Source: Falciphora oryzae (taxonomy: Eukaryota; Ascomycota; Sordariomycetes; Magnaporthales; Magnaporthaceae). Taken from it: DNA of 64,000 nucleotides. Below are positions 11,434 through 22,519 of this stretch, one piece after another (position 1 is the stretch's first letter; each line of letters opens with the position of its first letter). The translations under genes were made by a program, and so were the position numbers. The stretch lies in the NCBI GenBank assembly GCA_000733355.1, contig JNVV01000004.1, positions 538,181-602,180 of the forward strand, given 5' to 3'. The notes under the pieces are model-generated. The model saw nothing but the letters and a program-made list of their open reading frames with translations, ran no database searches and was not told the DNA's origin.

Positions 11434-13271
11434 ATGGCGCAGCAACCCCCGCCGCAGTCGCCCGAGGGCGCCGCGGCCGATGTGGAAAAGGGCACCGTCC
11501 AGGGCGGGAAGCCCGTCGTGGAGGCGGCTGATCCCGAGACGTCGGGACCGAAGCACGGCAAGGCACCGAACACGCTTGCCGGCCGCGTCCGCCAGTTCCT
11601 CTTGGACGCTGCCCGCTCCGGCAGGCTCGAGGGCCGCGGCATCGCCCCCGTCCCGCCCGAGGAGAGGACGATGAAGAAGACGGTGACCATCTTTACCCTC
11701 TGGTGGACGATGAACACCAACATTTTGGGGTAAGAACAGCTCCTAACCCCTATTCTACCAAGCACAGCCAGCATATCCTGTCATGAACAAATTACTGACG
11801 TTCCGCTTCACCCACCTTCAAAGAGTTGTTTTTGGCATACTAGCACCGACGTTGTTTGGTCTGCAACTGCGCGACGCGGCTCTCATCATACTCTTCTTCA
11901 TGCTCCTGACAGCAACGCTGACGGGGTACTTCTCTACCCTTGGGCCCAAGACTGGCATGCGCCAGATGGTCCAGGCGAGATACAGCTGGGGGTAAGCACG
12001 GCCAAGTCCTTGCTCGTCCATGCGAGAAACCAAAAACATGGGCTCCAAACTAACACTCCTCGACCCATCCCCAGGCGCTACCCCGTCACCCTCCCCGTGA
12101 TCCTCAACCTGTCCACCATGGTCGGCTTCATGCTGGTGCAGTGCATCATCGGCAGCCAGTGCCTCTCGGCCGTCGCCAGCGGCTCCTCGGCCGGCGGTGA
12201 CGCCGTCGTCAGCCAGAACGCCGGCATCGTCATCATCGCCCTGCTGGCCCTCTTCATCTCCTTCTGCGGCTACCGCGTTCTGCACGTCTACGAGCAGTAC
12301 GCCTCGATCCCCGCCGCCATCGCCCTCGTCGTCGTCGCGGGCTTCGGCGGCGCAGGGTTCCGGCGGCCGCTTCCTGAGCCGAACCCGCCCGCGACGGTCG
12401 CCAACACCCTCTCGTTTGGCATGATCGTCGCCTCCTACATGATCCCCTATGCCCCGCTGGCGTCCGACTTTACTGCCTATCTGGACCCCAAGACGTCTTC
12501 GTAAGTGCTTATTCCTGGCGGCTCACCACATCCCCGCTCGCTAACCCGAATCCAACAACCAGAACCAAGATCTTCGCCTACTGCTACGCCGGCCTCGTCA
12601 TCCCCTCGACCCTCCTGATGATCCTCGGCGCCGCCATCGGCAGCGCGCTGCCCGCGAACCCCACCTGGCAGGCCGGCTACAACACCTACATGGTCGGGGG
12701 CGTGCTCGACGCCATCCTGGCCCCCGCCGGCGGCTTCGGCAAGTTCGTCGTCGTCGTCCTGGCCTTCAGCCTGCTCGGCAACCTGGCCGCGACGTCCTAC
12801 TCGGTGACCCTGAACCTGCAGCAGTTCCTGACGCCCCTGGCCCCGCGTCTGCTTCGCTTGGTGCCGCGCTACGTCTACGCCGTCTTCCTCACCGCCATCC
12901 TGATCCCCGTCGCCATCGCGCTGGCCCGCAACTTCCTGACGAACCTCGAGAACTTCATCGCCCTCATCGCCTACTGGTCGTCCGCCTTTGTGGCGATCCT
13001 CCTGGCCGAGCACTTTTGGTTCCGCAGGGGTGATGCGAGCTCGTACGACCCGGAGGTCTGGAATGACGCGGGCCGCCTGCCGCCGGGAATCGCCGCGCTG
13101 GCCTCGCTGCTGGTCAGCTTCGGCACCATCGTCCCGTTCATGGCGCAGGCCTGGTGGGAGGGGCCCGTGGCAGAGGTGACTGGTGACATTGGCTTCGAGC
13201 TCGCGTTCGTCATCGCGGGCCTGGTCTACCTGCCACTCAGGACCATTGAGAAGAAGATCGCGGGGCGGTAA
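11434..13271 (+). CDS. NCS1 purine-cytosine permease (Fcy2-like)
   Basis: Plasma-membrane nucleobase:cation symporter of the NCS1/Fcy family, predicted to import cytosine, purines or a related compound. Four exons: 11434-11729, 11824-11991, 12075-12500 and 12563-13271, giving 532 residues, the usual length for Fcy2-type transporters. Every junction keeps the frame (GTAAGA, GTAAGC and GTAAGT donors). The N-terminus is a hydrophilic cytosolic tail with an early basic segment (RVRQFLLDAARSGRLEGRG). TM1 follows at FTLWWTMNTNILG, then GILAPTLFGLQLRDA, both typical of the family. The rest alternates hydrophobic helices with short loops and ends at a basic C-terminus (RTIEKKIAGR). Substrate specificity within the family cannot be decided by eye. 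Confidence 0.9.
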
Positions 13272-14400
13272 TGGTGCCAGGCGGAGATGCAACATGTTCA
13301 GAGGACGAAGGAAAGGGGAAAAGCATAACTAATGGAGGGGTGGGAAAAGTGGTTGGGTATGATTCTATGAGACAGGACAGACCGGCGTACACGATCCCGG
13401 GTTACTGGAAAACATATAGATACAGATAAAGGATGGCTGGAAAAACTAGGGCTTTGGTTAGAGGATAGAGGCGGTGGGCATTAGTTTGGATAATTATCGT
13501 GAACAATTTGTATCAATACTCAGGCTCCAGTCTAAAAAACGCTAAAGGATAAATTATACAAGGATTTCCTTTATTTAAAGGATAGAGGTAAAAACGAGGG
13601 GGACATCGACGAATTCAAAAGATGCATGCAGTTGGCGTGGGATGGGTTGGATCAGGCCAAAATAAGCGGGCTGATCGATTCCGTGCCCCGGCGCGTCAAG
13701 GCTGTGCGCTGATACTCTTCCTTTTCCTCTTCCTTTTCCACGAAATATTGGTTTCCATGTTAATAGCTTCATTTTCATCCAACTCTGGCATCTTTGCGAT
13801 TTTTTTTTTGCTCGAGATATTGCATTTTGAAGCAGGGTGGTTGTTTATCCGGTGGCGGGAAAATGCATCAGGGGGTGTTATCTGAGCCCAGGAGCGGCGG
13901 TGAGACCCATCGTCCCACGCCGTTATGATGCACGTCAAATTCAAGATGGGTTCGACCCTGCATGACCTCATGGGAATGCAGCGTCACCCCGACACGTAAC
14001 GTTGGCTTCCATGATTCCATTGCTTCCATCGCACTTTAGCCCCGTCCCCGACGTTGTGTTCACCCACCATTCTCTCTTCCCCCGCGCCGTCGCCGATCAA
14101 CTCCATATTAACTTTGGGGGATGGAAGGCAAGGTTACCTGGTATTATAGCTCGAGGTAAATTACGAGATCCCATGAACTCCCCCGCTCCTCGGATTTCGG
14201 TAAACTTTATGCTCGCTGGCCAACCCCTATTCGTCCCCCTTTTCGCGCTTTTATTTCTTCTTCTGTCGCGTTGGCCTGGTACCCGACTTTTGTCTTTCGC
14301 GATATCTCCGTTTTCCCACCAAACGGGTCGGAGATATCTGGGCGAGGAGCGACAACGCCGAGGCCTTCTAGGGTTTAGCTCGACAGCTCGGAACAACACA
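13272..14400. other. intergenic between permease and glycosidase-like gene
   Basis: Contains the 3' UTR of the permease and the promoter of the next gene. No further gene is seen. A short AT-rich patch at about 13480-13590 is the only compositional feature. Confidence 0.5.
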
Positions 14401-16188
14401 ATGTTGCTGTCTCTTGGTCTCCTCTACCTCGCGTCGGCGGCAGCCGCGCAGGACGAGACGGGGAATAACCCCGGGTGGCCGCGATGGTGCGGCAAGGTCT
14501 ACAAGCCGGGGTAAGTTATTCCACGATCCCACAATAATAGCAATGGCACTCAGACAGACGATCTCAATGTCTAACAGAAACCCAAACCCAGCTACCCGAG
14601 CTTCGAGCCAGGCGGAGAGACGGTCGCGCCGCCCGAGATCCCCGGGCCGGCGCAGCTGCACGTGCAGTTCCGGCCCCGGTACAGCCTGTATCTGGACAAC
14701 GAGGCCCAGGGCCACTTCGTGATCAACGCCGAGCTGTCGCGCTATTACGGTTCTGCCCTTGACGAGTCCAAGCAGTCCCAACAGACCCCCGTGGCCTTCT
14801 CCATCACGCTAAACTCGACCGGCGCCGAGCTGGCGTCCGGCAGCGTGCCCGTAAACTCGACCCGTAACCTCGTCCCCTTCGACCTGTCCGGCGTGCCTAC
14901 CGACCTGGCTGCGCAGCTGGTCGTGCTGCGCGCCACGGTGGCCGGCCAGGCCGAGCCGCGCGTGTACACCGCTACCGCAGAGCTGCTGCACCTCCCCGAC
15001 AAGCAGAAAGGCAGCGTGACGCGCATCGACAACCTCAACGGCGGCCTGCTGTTCCGCAACACGGCGTCCAACCACACCTTCCGCCCCCTGCTGCCCTACG
15101 GCTACTACGCCTCGTACGACGGCTTCCTGCGCCTCAACGACACGGCCCCGGTCCAGCGCTACGCCGACTGGGGGCTCACCGCCATGACGCCGCTGACCGT
15201 CTACCCGGAGGGCGGCGACAAGCTCGCGTTCATGGAGAAGATCGACCTGCCCTTCATGTACGACCTGCGCGAGGGCTACCGCAACCTGACCTACGTCGGC
15301 GAGAAGGTCCGCCCGGCCGTCGACTCCGAGGCCATCTACTCGTACTGGACCGCCGACGAGCCCGACGGGTGGCAGCACCCGTTCGACGCCCCCGGGAAAG
15401 CCCGCGACGTCATCCGCGCCCTGGACCCGTACCACCCGGTCGCTGTGACGCTCAACTGCCAGGACTACTACTTTGGCGAGTACACGGCGGGCGCCGACTT
15501 TATCATGGAGGACGTCTACCCCATCATCGCCAACTCGACCTTCTCCAAGTGGGGCACCGAGTGCAACCGCACCTACGGCGACTGTGGCTGCGACAACTGC
15601 GACGGCAACGTGCGCGACGTGTCCAAGCGCCTCGACGACCTGTCCCGCTACGAGGCGCTGCTGGGCCGCTGGCCTAAGACCAAGTACCACAACACCCAGT
15701 CCTTCTCGGGCGAGGGGTACTGGCCGCGCGACCCGACGCCCGCCGAGTCGTGGGCCATGAATATGCTCGCCTTCAACCACGGCGCCACCGGCGTCGTGGC
15801 CTGGGTGTACCCGGCATCAGACACGCTGGCAGCCGCGCACGGCGAGCTCGCAAAGGTCGTGGCGTCGTCGCCGGTCGTCGAGTTCATCGTCAGCGAGGGC
15901 GACGGCCCGCATGCCGTGGTGGTAGCCGGGCTCGGCGCCGACAAGATCGACGTAGCGTACTGGACCAAGGAGGATAATAAGGTGCTTATCGGCGTTGTCA
16001 ACCCGAGCGGGACGGAGGATCGGGTGAGCGACGTCGACATCAAGCTGCCTCGCGCGGCTGCTCGCATCGATGACGTGCCATGGGGCGACAAGGGGCTGTG
16101 GGCTCTCGTGGACGGCGGCAACACGTTGCGCGCGGCGGGCAATTTCTCGGCCATGTCCACAGCTATGATCCTGCTGACGCTCTCGTAG
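14401..16188 (+). CDS. secreted glycoside-hydrolase-like protein (fungal, TIM-barrel type)
   Basis: Two exons, 14401-14510 and 14592-16188, encode 568 residues; the join reads KVYKP-G-YPSFEPGG. The N-terminus MLLSLGLLYLASAAAAQD is a classic signal peptide. Many N-glycosylation sequons (NST, NDT, NLT, NRT, NHT) support secretion or a cell-wall site. A beta-sandwich-like N-terminal part is followed from about residue 150 by a barrel-like part with YGYYASYDGFLRLND and SYWTADEPDGW. Glu293 in the ADEP motif is a candidate acid/base, and ADFIMEDVYPI and GVVAWVYPA resemble later barrel strands. A Cys-rich loop (CNRTYGDCGCDNCDG) probably forms disulfides. The short hydrophobic C-terminus could be a weak GPI signal. 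I recognise the general glycosidase architecture but cannot assign a GH family or substrate. Confidence 0.75.
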
Positions 16189-16614
16189 CCTAATCCGCGT
16201 TTAATCAAGGGGACATTTATAAAACACGTGAAAATCGTTAACCAGCACGTAAAATATGGAGGCCACAGTGCAATGTTATCGTGAATTGGGAAGAATATGA
16301 AAAAAAAGGAAAAGGAAAAGGAAAAGGAAACACTGTAGTTTTCCTATTCCACGTCCTGGTTAACGATTCCTACGCGTTTGGTAAATGACTCCTTAGTTAA
16401 TAGAGGCCTGGTCGGCGTAGATGAGGCCAATAATAAGGGGAAAGTTAGAGAGCGGCTAGAGGCTAGAGAACCTGGCGTCAAGCAAGATATCGACCAGCGG
16501 TCAGTCTTGGCCGGGTATAATTTCTGTATTCGTGGCCAATATCATCATGGCCTGGGGCTATCTATCCTGGACGAGGCGTTGGCCTATCTTGTTGGGTTTA
16601 TTAGGCTGGTTGGA
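16189..16614. other. 3' intergenic region with small inverted repeat and (GGAAAA)n tract
   Basis: Arms at 16234-16250 and 16351-16367 (ATCGTTAACCAGCACGT and its complement with one mismatch) enclose an A/G-rich tract with GGAAAA repeats at about 16301-16331. The two genes here converge, so this hairpin-capable sequence sits between their 3' ends. It could be a small element remnant or a termination-region structure. No gene is seen. Confidence 0.55.
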
Positions 16615-18300
16615 TCAATCCTGCTTGGGGCGCTTCGGTGTGACGCCCTGTTCTGTCATCTCATCGTTCTCCAGATCCCTTTTTGCATGCTGCCCGCATT
16701 CCTCAGGCGTTGTGGTAGTCATGGCAGCATCGCCCATGACCGCGTCGTCTCCCGCAGCGGCAGCGGCCTCCTTCTCGCTGCCGCCGTTCGCCTTGCCCTT
16801 CTTCTTTCCCCTTTTCGACTCGAGCATCTCACGCTTCTGCTGCTTACGTGCGGCCTTATCGAGACTGCCGATGACCTGCTTCTCCTGACCGCACGGCCAC
16901 CTCGCCAGCGCCGCCGCCTCGTCCTTGGCTGTCCACTCACGGGGCAGGACGGCAAAGGTGAGGTACGACGTGTGCGACCGCATCTCCGACTCCGGCCGCG
17001 TGACCAGCCTGCCCTGCATGAACGGCGGCAACTTGTTGTTCTCGACAGCGACGGCGTCGTCAAAGTTCTCCTTAAGGTGCTCCTCGACGTCGTCGACCTC
17101 CGGGTCGTGGATCGCCTTCTGGTGCTCCCGAACCCGCTCTTCTATCCTCCGCAGACGCTCAACCGCCTCCGAGACGTCGACGGGCGCCTGCGCCATGCCC
17201 CTATCGGTCGCAACGGTGAGCCCGACCTTCTCGCGCATGACGTGGATTCGCTTGTTGGCTATTTCGACCGTTTCGATGTCCATCCAACCTAGCTGACGCA
17301 TCATCGACACCGTCCGCGAGACCTGTTCGATGCAAGGCGAGAACGTGCACAAGTGGACGCTCTTCTTGGGGTTGAGGGGCGAGACGAAGCCCCCGTCGAC
17401 GATCTTCTGGTTTCCATCCATGGAGCCGTTGTCCCCATCCTGGCTGGATGCTGCTGCCGACTTAGATCTCCGTCGCGACAAGTGTGGGAGTGCCTCCCAG
17501 GGTTTGGGTAGGTCGAGAAAGACAGCATCGGCGCCCGGGCTCTTCCCATCCACTAGGAACCCGTCATTGTAGACGTCGCGGTGCGTGACACGGACAATCT
17601 TGTCTAGCTTGTGAGCCGTGACCTCTGTGCACATCTTCTTGTACCGCGGCTCGTTGAACTCAAAGCTAAAGACCTTCCCCCTGCCGGCATCAAGGTCGTC
17701 GGCTGGCCCGTCGCCGATGCCGTTGTAGACGGCTCTCGCCGAGGCGTGCGTGAAGCTGCCACTGCCGGCGCCGGCCTCGATCAGCTTGCTGCCGGGCCGC
17801 GCGCGGATCCTCTGCAGGATGTAGCTGTAGTCGGGAGTGTAGACGACCTGGGTCCTGTGCGGCAAGCTCGAGGTCCAAAGCTCCGGGCTCGGCGCGAGGA
17901 TGTGCACGAAGCCGCTGGACGCGGCCACGGCCTTCTTGGCACCCTTTCCGCCGCCGTTGGTCTCGGTGTTTGTGTCGCCGCCCGTGCCGGTCGCCGTCTC
18001 ATCCGCGGGAGTGGCCGTCTCGTCGCGCTTGCGCTTCTTCTGTGGTTTCCTGCCGCGAGAGCCCGTGTCGACCTCGGAGGCGCGGACCTGCGAGCCCCAG
18101 GGCACATTGATGAAGGTGGAGTGGGGGAAGGAGCCGAAGCGGGTGTTCAGGACGGCGCCCTCGGCGTAGCCATCGTGCTCGCCGTCGATCTCCTCGAGGT
18201 ATAGCGGCTGTAGGCGGTCGCGCGAGAGGTGGATGATGGCCAGCGAGTTGGCCGTCGTCTGGGAGCCCAGGTGGAGGAAGGGCGAGTGGATGCGAGACAT
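16615..18300 (-). CDS. TRM61: tRNA (adenine-58-N1)-methyltransferase catalytic subunit Trm61
   Basis: Forms N1-methyladenosine at position 58 in the T-loop of tRNA as the SAM-binding subunit of the nuclear Trm6-Trm61 complex. A single exon encodes 561 residues from the Met at 18300, or 571 from an upstream Met at 18330. The inner ATG has a purine at -3 and the outer a T, so 18300 is preferred. Visible family marks are the N-terminal barrel start (SRIHSPFLHLGSQTTAN), FGSFPHSTFINVPWGSQV, the SAM loop EAGAGSGSFTHA and the D-x-P-x-PW motif in AVFLDLPKPWEAL. A Lys/Arg- and Thr-rich insertion follows the N-terminal part, and a basic tail follows the fold (MLESKRGKKKGK). It is divergent from the cysteinyl-tRNA synthetase gene, 588 bp away. 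Confidence 0.93.
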   Translation of the reverse strand: MSRIHSPFLHLGSQTTANSLAIIHLSRDRLQPLYLEEIDGEHDGYAEGAVLNTRFGSFPHSTFINVPWGSQVRASEVDTGSRGRKPQKKRKRDETATPADETATGTGGDTNTETNGGGKGAKKAVAASSGFVHILAPSPELWTSSLPHRTQVVYTPDYSYILQRIRARPGSKLIEAGAGSGSFTHASARAVYNGIGDGPADDLDAGRGKVFSFEFNEPRYKKMCTEVTAHKLDKIVRVTHRDVYNDGFLVDGKSPGADAVFLDLPKPWEALPHLSRRRSKSAAASSQDGDNGSMDGNQKIVDGGFVSPLNPKKSVHLCTFSPCIEQVSRTVSMMRQLGWMDIETVEIANKRIHVMREKVGLTVATDRGMAQAPVDVSEAVERLRRIEERVREHQKAIHDPEVDDVEEHLKENFDDAVAVENNKLPPFMQGRLVTRPESEMRSHTSYLTFAVLPREWTAKDEAAALARWPCGQEKQVIGSLDKAARKQQKREMLESKRGKKKGKANGGSEKEAAAAAGDDAVMGDAAMTTTTPEECGQHAKRDLENDEMTEQGVTPKRPKQD

Positions 18301-18888
18301 TGCAGCGACGCGCGAGGATCTGCGAGGCATTTACAGATTTTCCCGATGTGTCGCGGGGTTCTCCGGTCTCGAGGAAGGGCAAAGGCTGATAAAACTGCAG
18401 GCGGTGGTTTGAATTGAGCACCGACTCGCGACAAAAAATTCGGCACGCGGTTTTGTCCGGCTCTAATTGCGGGGAAGGACCTCTAGCGACTTTATGGCCA
18501 AACCAATTTTTGTACCAATTCCACCACATTCGTTCCGTAACTACCTACCTATCTCTAGGATTCTTGAGAATTATACACCCCCGCCCATGCAGAACTCTGG
18601 GTTATTTCGATAATTAGATCGCTGCGTCTGTTCAATTGAAACATGGATGTTGTGTCGCAGCCACAAATCGCGGGGGACACACAAAGTGTGGCAGAGAAGT
18701 CCGCCGAGACCCCTGTAGATGTCCCGCTGTAAGGCTGACGCCAGCTTTGCAGCGCATTCCGCCAGTGACTCAATCCCATTCTCAGCTGACGTTGCACCCA
18801 TTGCCCGCCGCCCTCCTCCGCTCCTGAGACGTAGCTGGGAACCCCTCTCTTTATCACCTTTCTCAGAACGCCCAGCCCCGATTCCTGA
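18301..18888. promoter_or_regulatory. shared divergent promoter region, Trm61 and cysteinyl-tRNA synthetase
   Basis: 588 bp between two divergently transcribed tRNA-metabolism genes. No other gene fits. No specific factor site can be named with confidence. Co-regulation is an inference from the arrangement only. Confidence 0.4.
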
Positions 18889-21601
18889 ATGCACTCCTTC
18901 TTCAGAGTCGCGAGGCCCTGCACCACCACCTTCTTTGCTGCGCACAAGCTGCGACCGCCCGCGCGAATTCGAATTGCCCCGCCTCGAATTGTCCAGCCCC
19001 GACGGTTGCTCGCGACGACGGCCTTGCCCGCCATGGATCCGTCCACCATCAGGGTGCACAACTCCCTCGAGCCTGGCGCCCCCGCCGTCTTCGAGCCCAT
19101 TGCCAAGGGCAACGTGTCCTGGTATGCCTGCGGACCAACCGTCTACGACCAGAGCCACCTCGGCCACGCCAGGAATTATGTGTCGACCGATGTCATCCGC
19201 CGCATCTTCATGCACTACTTTGGCTACAAGGTCAACTTTATCATGAACATCACCGACATTGATGACAAGGTGAGGCCCGACACCTGGTTCACCCGTCTGA
19301 ACAGCGGAACAGACGCCGGCTGACGCCGCGGACTTGCGCGGGGTGCAGATTATCATCAGGGCGAGGAGAAATAGGCTGCTCGAGCTGGAGAAGAAGAAAA
19401 CGTACGACGCGGCGGGACTCAAGGCGCTGGGCTCCTCGGCCTTCCAGGCATACGCGCAAGGCAACCTGCCGCTGCTTGTGGCCGACGCCGGCCTCGACGA
19501 GACGAACTACGAGAAGCGACGAGATGCCGCCTACGGGGGCGTCTTGGCTGGCCGCGCGCTCTCGGGCGACGGCAAGCCTAGTGACGCCGAGGCCAAGATC
19601 AAGATGCACCTTAGTAACATGGGCGCGGCGGCAAGGGGGCTACGGGACGGCAAGGTGTTTGGTCCCGCCGACGAGATCCTCCTGCCGTACCTTGACTCGC
19701 TGTACAAGGAAACGATCGACACCAGCGACCAGAGCATGTTCACGGACCTGACGAAGCACATGGAGGGCGAGTTCTTCGACGACATGGATGCCCTGAACAA
19801 CCTGAGGCCCGACCAGATCACGAGGGTGACCGAATACGTGCCGCAGATTGTCGACTTCGTCAACCAGATTGTGAAAAAGGGGTTCGCGTACGAGGCCGAG
19901 GGATCTGTCTATTTCGACATCGATGCGTTTGAGAAGGCGGAGAACAAGTACGCGCGACTGCGGCCTGACTGCCGTGGTGACAAGGCGCTGCAGGAGGAGG
20001 GCGAGGGATCTCTTTCCAAGGGCTCGGCCGGCAAGCGGAGCCCCGGCGACTTTGCCCTATGGAAGAAGTCCAAGCCCGGCGAGCCCTACTGGGACAGCCC
20101 CTGGGGTGCCGGTCGCCCGGGTTGGCATATCGAGTGCTCCGTCATGGCCTCGGACCGCCTGGGCGCACAAATGGACATCCACTCGGGCGGCATCGACCTC
20201 GCGTTCCCGCACCACGACAACGAGCTGGCACAGAGCGAGGCTTACTTCTGCGAGAAGGGCCACGGCCAGCACACGTGGGTCAAGTACTTCTTGCATACGG
20301 GCCACCTCTCCATCGCGGGCTCCAAGATGTCCAAGTCGCTCAAGAACTTCCAGACCATCAAGGACGCCCTTGCAACCACGTACACGGCCCGGAACATGAG
20401 GATAGTCTTCATGATGGGCCGCTGGAACGAGGGTGTCGAGATCTCACCCGAGCTGCGCGTGCAGGCGGACAGCTGGGAGAACACAGTCAACGTAGGTTTT
20501 TCTCATACATGCCCCAGTTGCAGAGCCGAGCAGTATTTACTCACGCGCATTTCATGATCGCAGCAATTCTTCACCAACGCCAAGTCATGGCTGCACGAGG
20601 CTGCGGCTTCGTCCTCAACAGCAGCAATCACCAAGGGCCTGGAGTCGTTGTCTACCTCAGATGATGCGCCCAAAGAGGGACTCGCTGCCGACCTCGAGCA
20701 GACAAAGAAGGACACTCGCTCGAGCCTGGCTAACTCTTTCGACACCAGCTCGGCCCTTCGCAGCATGACCGACCTGATCAACAAGATAAACATCCACAAG
20801 CAGACGCTGAAGGCGGATGCAGACCACGCCACAATTGAGAGGTCCGCCAGGTGGATCACCAGAATGGTCGGAATCTTAGGCCTTGATGCCAACGCGAAGC
20901 CACCTTACGACGGCATTGGCTGGGTTCCGGAGCCTGGTGCGGCGCTGGACCTGGCGGCTGCGCGTCAAGTGTATGAGGCCGTGCGGGACGAGATCAAGTC
21001 TTCGCCGTTCGGGGGCTCGGTCCTGCCCCTCCTCGAGTCCCAGGATCCGGCCTCGGCAGTGAAGAAGATCCAGGACTCGGGCGTGACAGACCCAGAACAG
21101 GTGGCGTATCCCTACGTGGACGCAGTGGCCAAGCTACGAGATGAGCTGCGCAAGGTGGTCTCGTCTGCGGGCGAGAACAAGAAGGCAATTCTGGATCTGA
21201 GCGACCGGATCCGCGATCACGACCTGACCAACCTGGGCGTGTACCTGGATGATCGGCCAGACGGGCAGCCGGCGCTGATTAAGTTTGTGCCGGCGGCCAA
21301 GCTGATTGCGGCTCGCGAGGAGAAGGCGGTACAGCAGGCGGCCAAGGCCGCAGCCAAGGAGGAGGCTAAGCGTGAGAAGGAACGGCTGGAGCAGGAGCGA
21401 CTTGCCAAGGCGGCGGTGAAGCCGCAGGACATGTACCGGTCTGACGGGAAGTATAGCGAGTTCGACGCTGATGGAGTGCCGACAAAGATGAAGGACGGCA
21501 GCGAGGTGACCAAGTCGGCGTTGAAGAAGCTGCGCAAGGACTGGGAAAAGCAGAAGAAGGCAAACGACGACTACGTCAAAAAGCACGGCGGAGCTGCTTG
21601 A
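18889..21601 (+). CDS. cysteinyl-tRNA synthetase, probably dual-targeted (mitochondrial and cytosolic)
   Basis: Class I synthetase that charges tRNA-Cys. Three exons: 18889-19269, 19349-20491 and 20564-21601, giving 853 residues from the first ATG. Joins read DIDDK-IIIRARR and ENTVN-QFFTNAK. Signatures are ACGPTVYDQSHLGHARNY (HIGH motif at residues 90-93), WHIECSVMA and FPHHDNELAQSEAY (zinc and cysteine-binding region) and KMSKSLKNF (453-457). A long Lys/Glu-rich C-terminal extension (QQAAKAAAKEEAKREKERLEQ) is usual for eukaryotic CysRS. The first 48 residues are Arg-rich without acidic residues, like a mitochondrial presequence. A second in-frame ATG at 19033 (MDPSTIRVHNSLEPG) would give an 805-residue cytosolic form. 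Confidence 0.93.
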
Positions 21602-21819
21602 TTGGACGCTCCATAGCGGATGCACCGGTTAGACAAATCGCGCGGGATCCAACCCACTTCTGCTGCGTCTATGCTGTTGAAGGTTTCATCACGATCAACA
21701 GTGAGTCCGGCATGAGGTTTTCGGGTGTGTATTCAAGTGCTATCCTTCGCTAAGAAGTTCTGTTTGACCAACAGCTCTGCGTGAACTGACTCTCGTCTGT
21801 TTCACACTGTGACATCACC

Positions 21820-22357
21820 TTACCACCGCATCGAATCGTGCGGCCCGCACTCGTTGCTGTGGGTGCGAGAGAGTCGGGTTAGCTCGCCTGTCAACAATCA
21901 TGACAGGGTAAAGACGAAAAGTAGACGGGCACATACGGGTCGTAGCGTTCCATGTTGCCGTACTGCTGCTCGTACATGTGCTCGGCCTGCTTCCTGGCGT
22001 CGTGCTTTGCGCGCTCGCGGTCGATAAAGTCGAGCCCCTTTGTCTCGGCCAGCTTGTCGACCTCGAAGCCGGCGGCGGCGGCCAGCAGCTCCTTGGCGAG
22101 CCCGTGCTCGACGGGCTGGCCCGACTCGCGCTGCTTCTTCTCCCACAGGTGCATGGCCTCGAAGGCGGCGCCGCCGGCGATCAGCTCGTGCGACAGCTTG
22201 GATTCGTGCACCTGCCCGCCATAGACGGCGTCGCGGTGCTCCTTGGCCTCGTCTGTGAAGGAGTTGTGGTGTTAGTCAGGACGTTAGAAGGGAGGGTGTG
22301 GGCTGTAGAGTGAGGAGCAGAGCTCGCATTCTGGGAAGACGTACCGAATCCGAACAT
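21820..22357 (-). CDS. CipC-like stress/antibiotic-response protein (DUF3759 family)
   Basis: Small acidic/amphipathic protein related to Aspergillus CipC (concanamycin-induced protein C); the molecular role is not established. Three exons: 22357-22345 (only 13 nt, ATG TTC GGA TTC G), 22252-21937 and 21856-21820, giving 121 residues. The joins give MFGF-D-EAKEHRDAVYGGQ and RYDP-N-ECGPHDSMRW. The core is VHESKLSHELIAGGAAFEAM, followed by AKELLAAAAGFEVDKLAETKG and YEQQYGNMERYDP, all family hallmarks. The second intron has a GTATGT donor and a GCTAAC branch-like site 25 nt before CACAG. Without that splice the frame would read on to a different short tail (VPVYFSSLPCHDC), which is less family-like. 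Confidence 0.85.
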
Positions 22358-22510
22358 GTTTGTTGTCTTGAAGAAGTAAAAAACGACCTGCGTTGAGTTC
22401 AGATGGAATGAAGAGGCTGGCCTGGTGTATTGTGATAGAAGGCGGATGATGGGCTGAGATGATGGGCTGAAGAGAGTGAGATTCATCGTTGGAGTGGGCG
22501 AAAGGACACC

Positions 22511-22519
22511 AATATATAC
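22511..22519 (-). promoter_or_regulatory. TATA-like box of the CipC-like gene
   Basis: On the minus strand the sequence reads GTATATATT, about 155 bp upstream of the ATG. A TATA box would fit a stress-inducible gene. Motif position is the only evidence. Confidence 0.35.

Noticed and set aside
15369..15780. Plus- and minus-strand ORFs inside the glycosidase gene
   Set aside because: GC-rich shadow frames of the 568-residue gene; repetitive Arg/Ala content.
18571..19464. 297-codon minus ORF opposite the CysRS 5' end
   Set aside because: Antisense shadow across an exon, intron and presequence; no motif.
20994..21625. Minus ORFs opposite the CysRS C-terminal extension
   Set aside because: Leu/Arg-rich mirror of the Lys/Glu codons on the coding strand.
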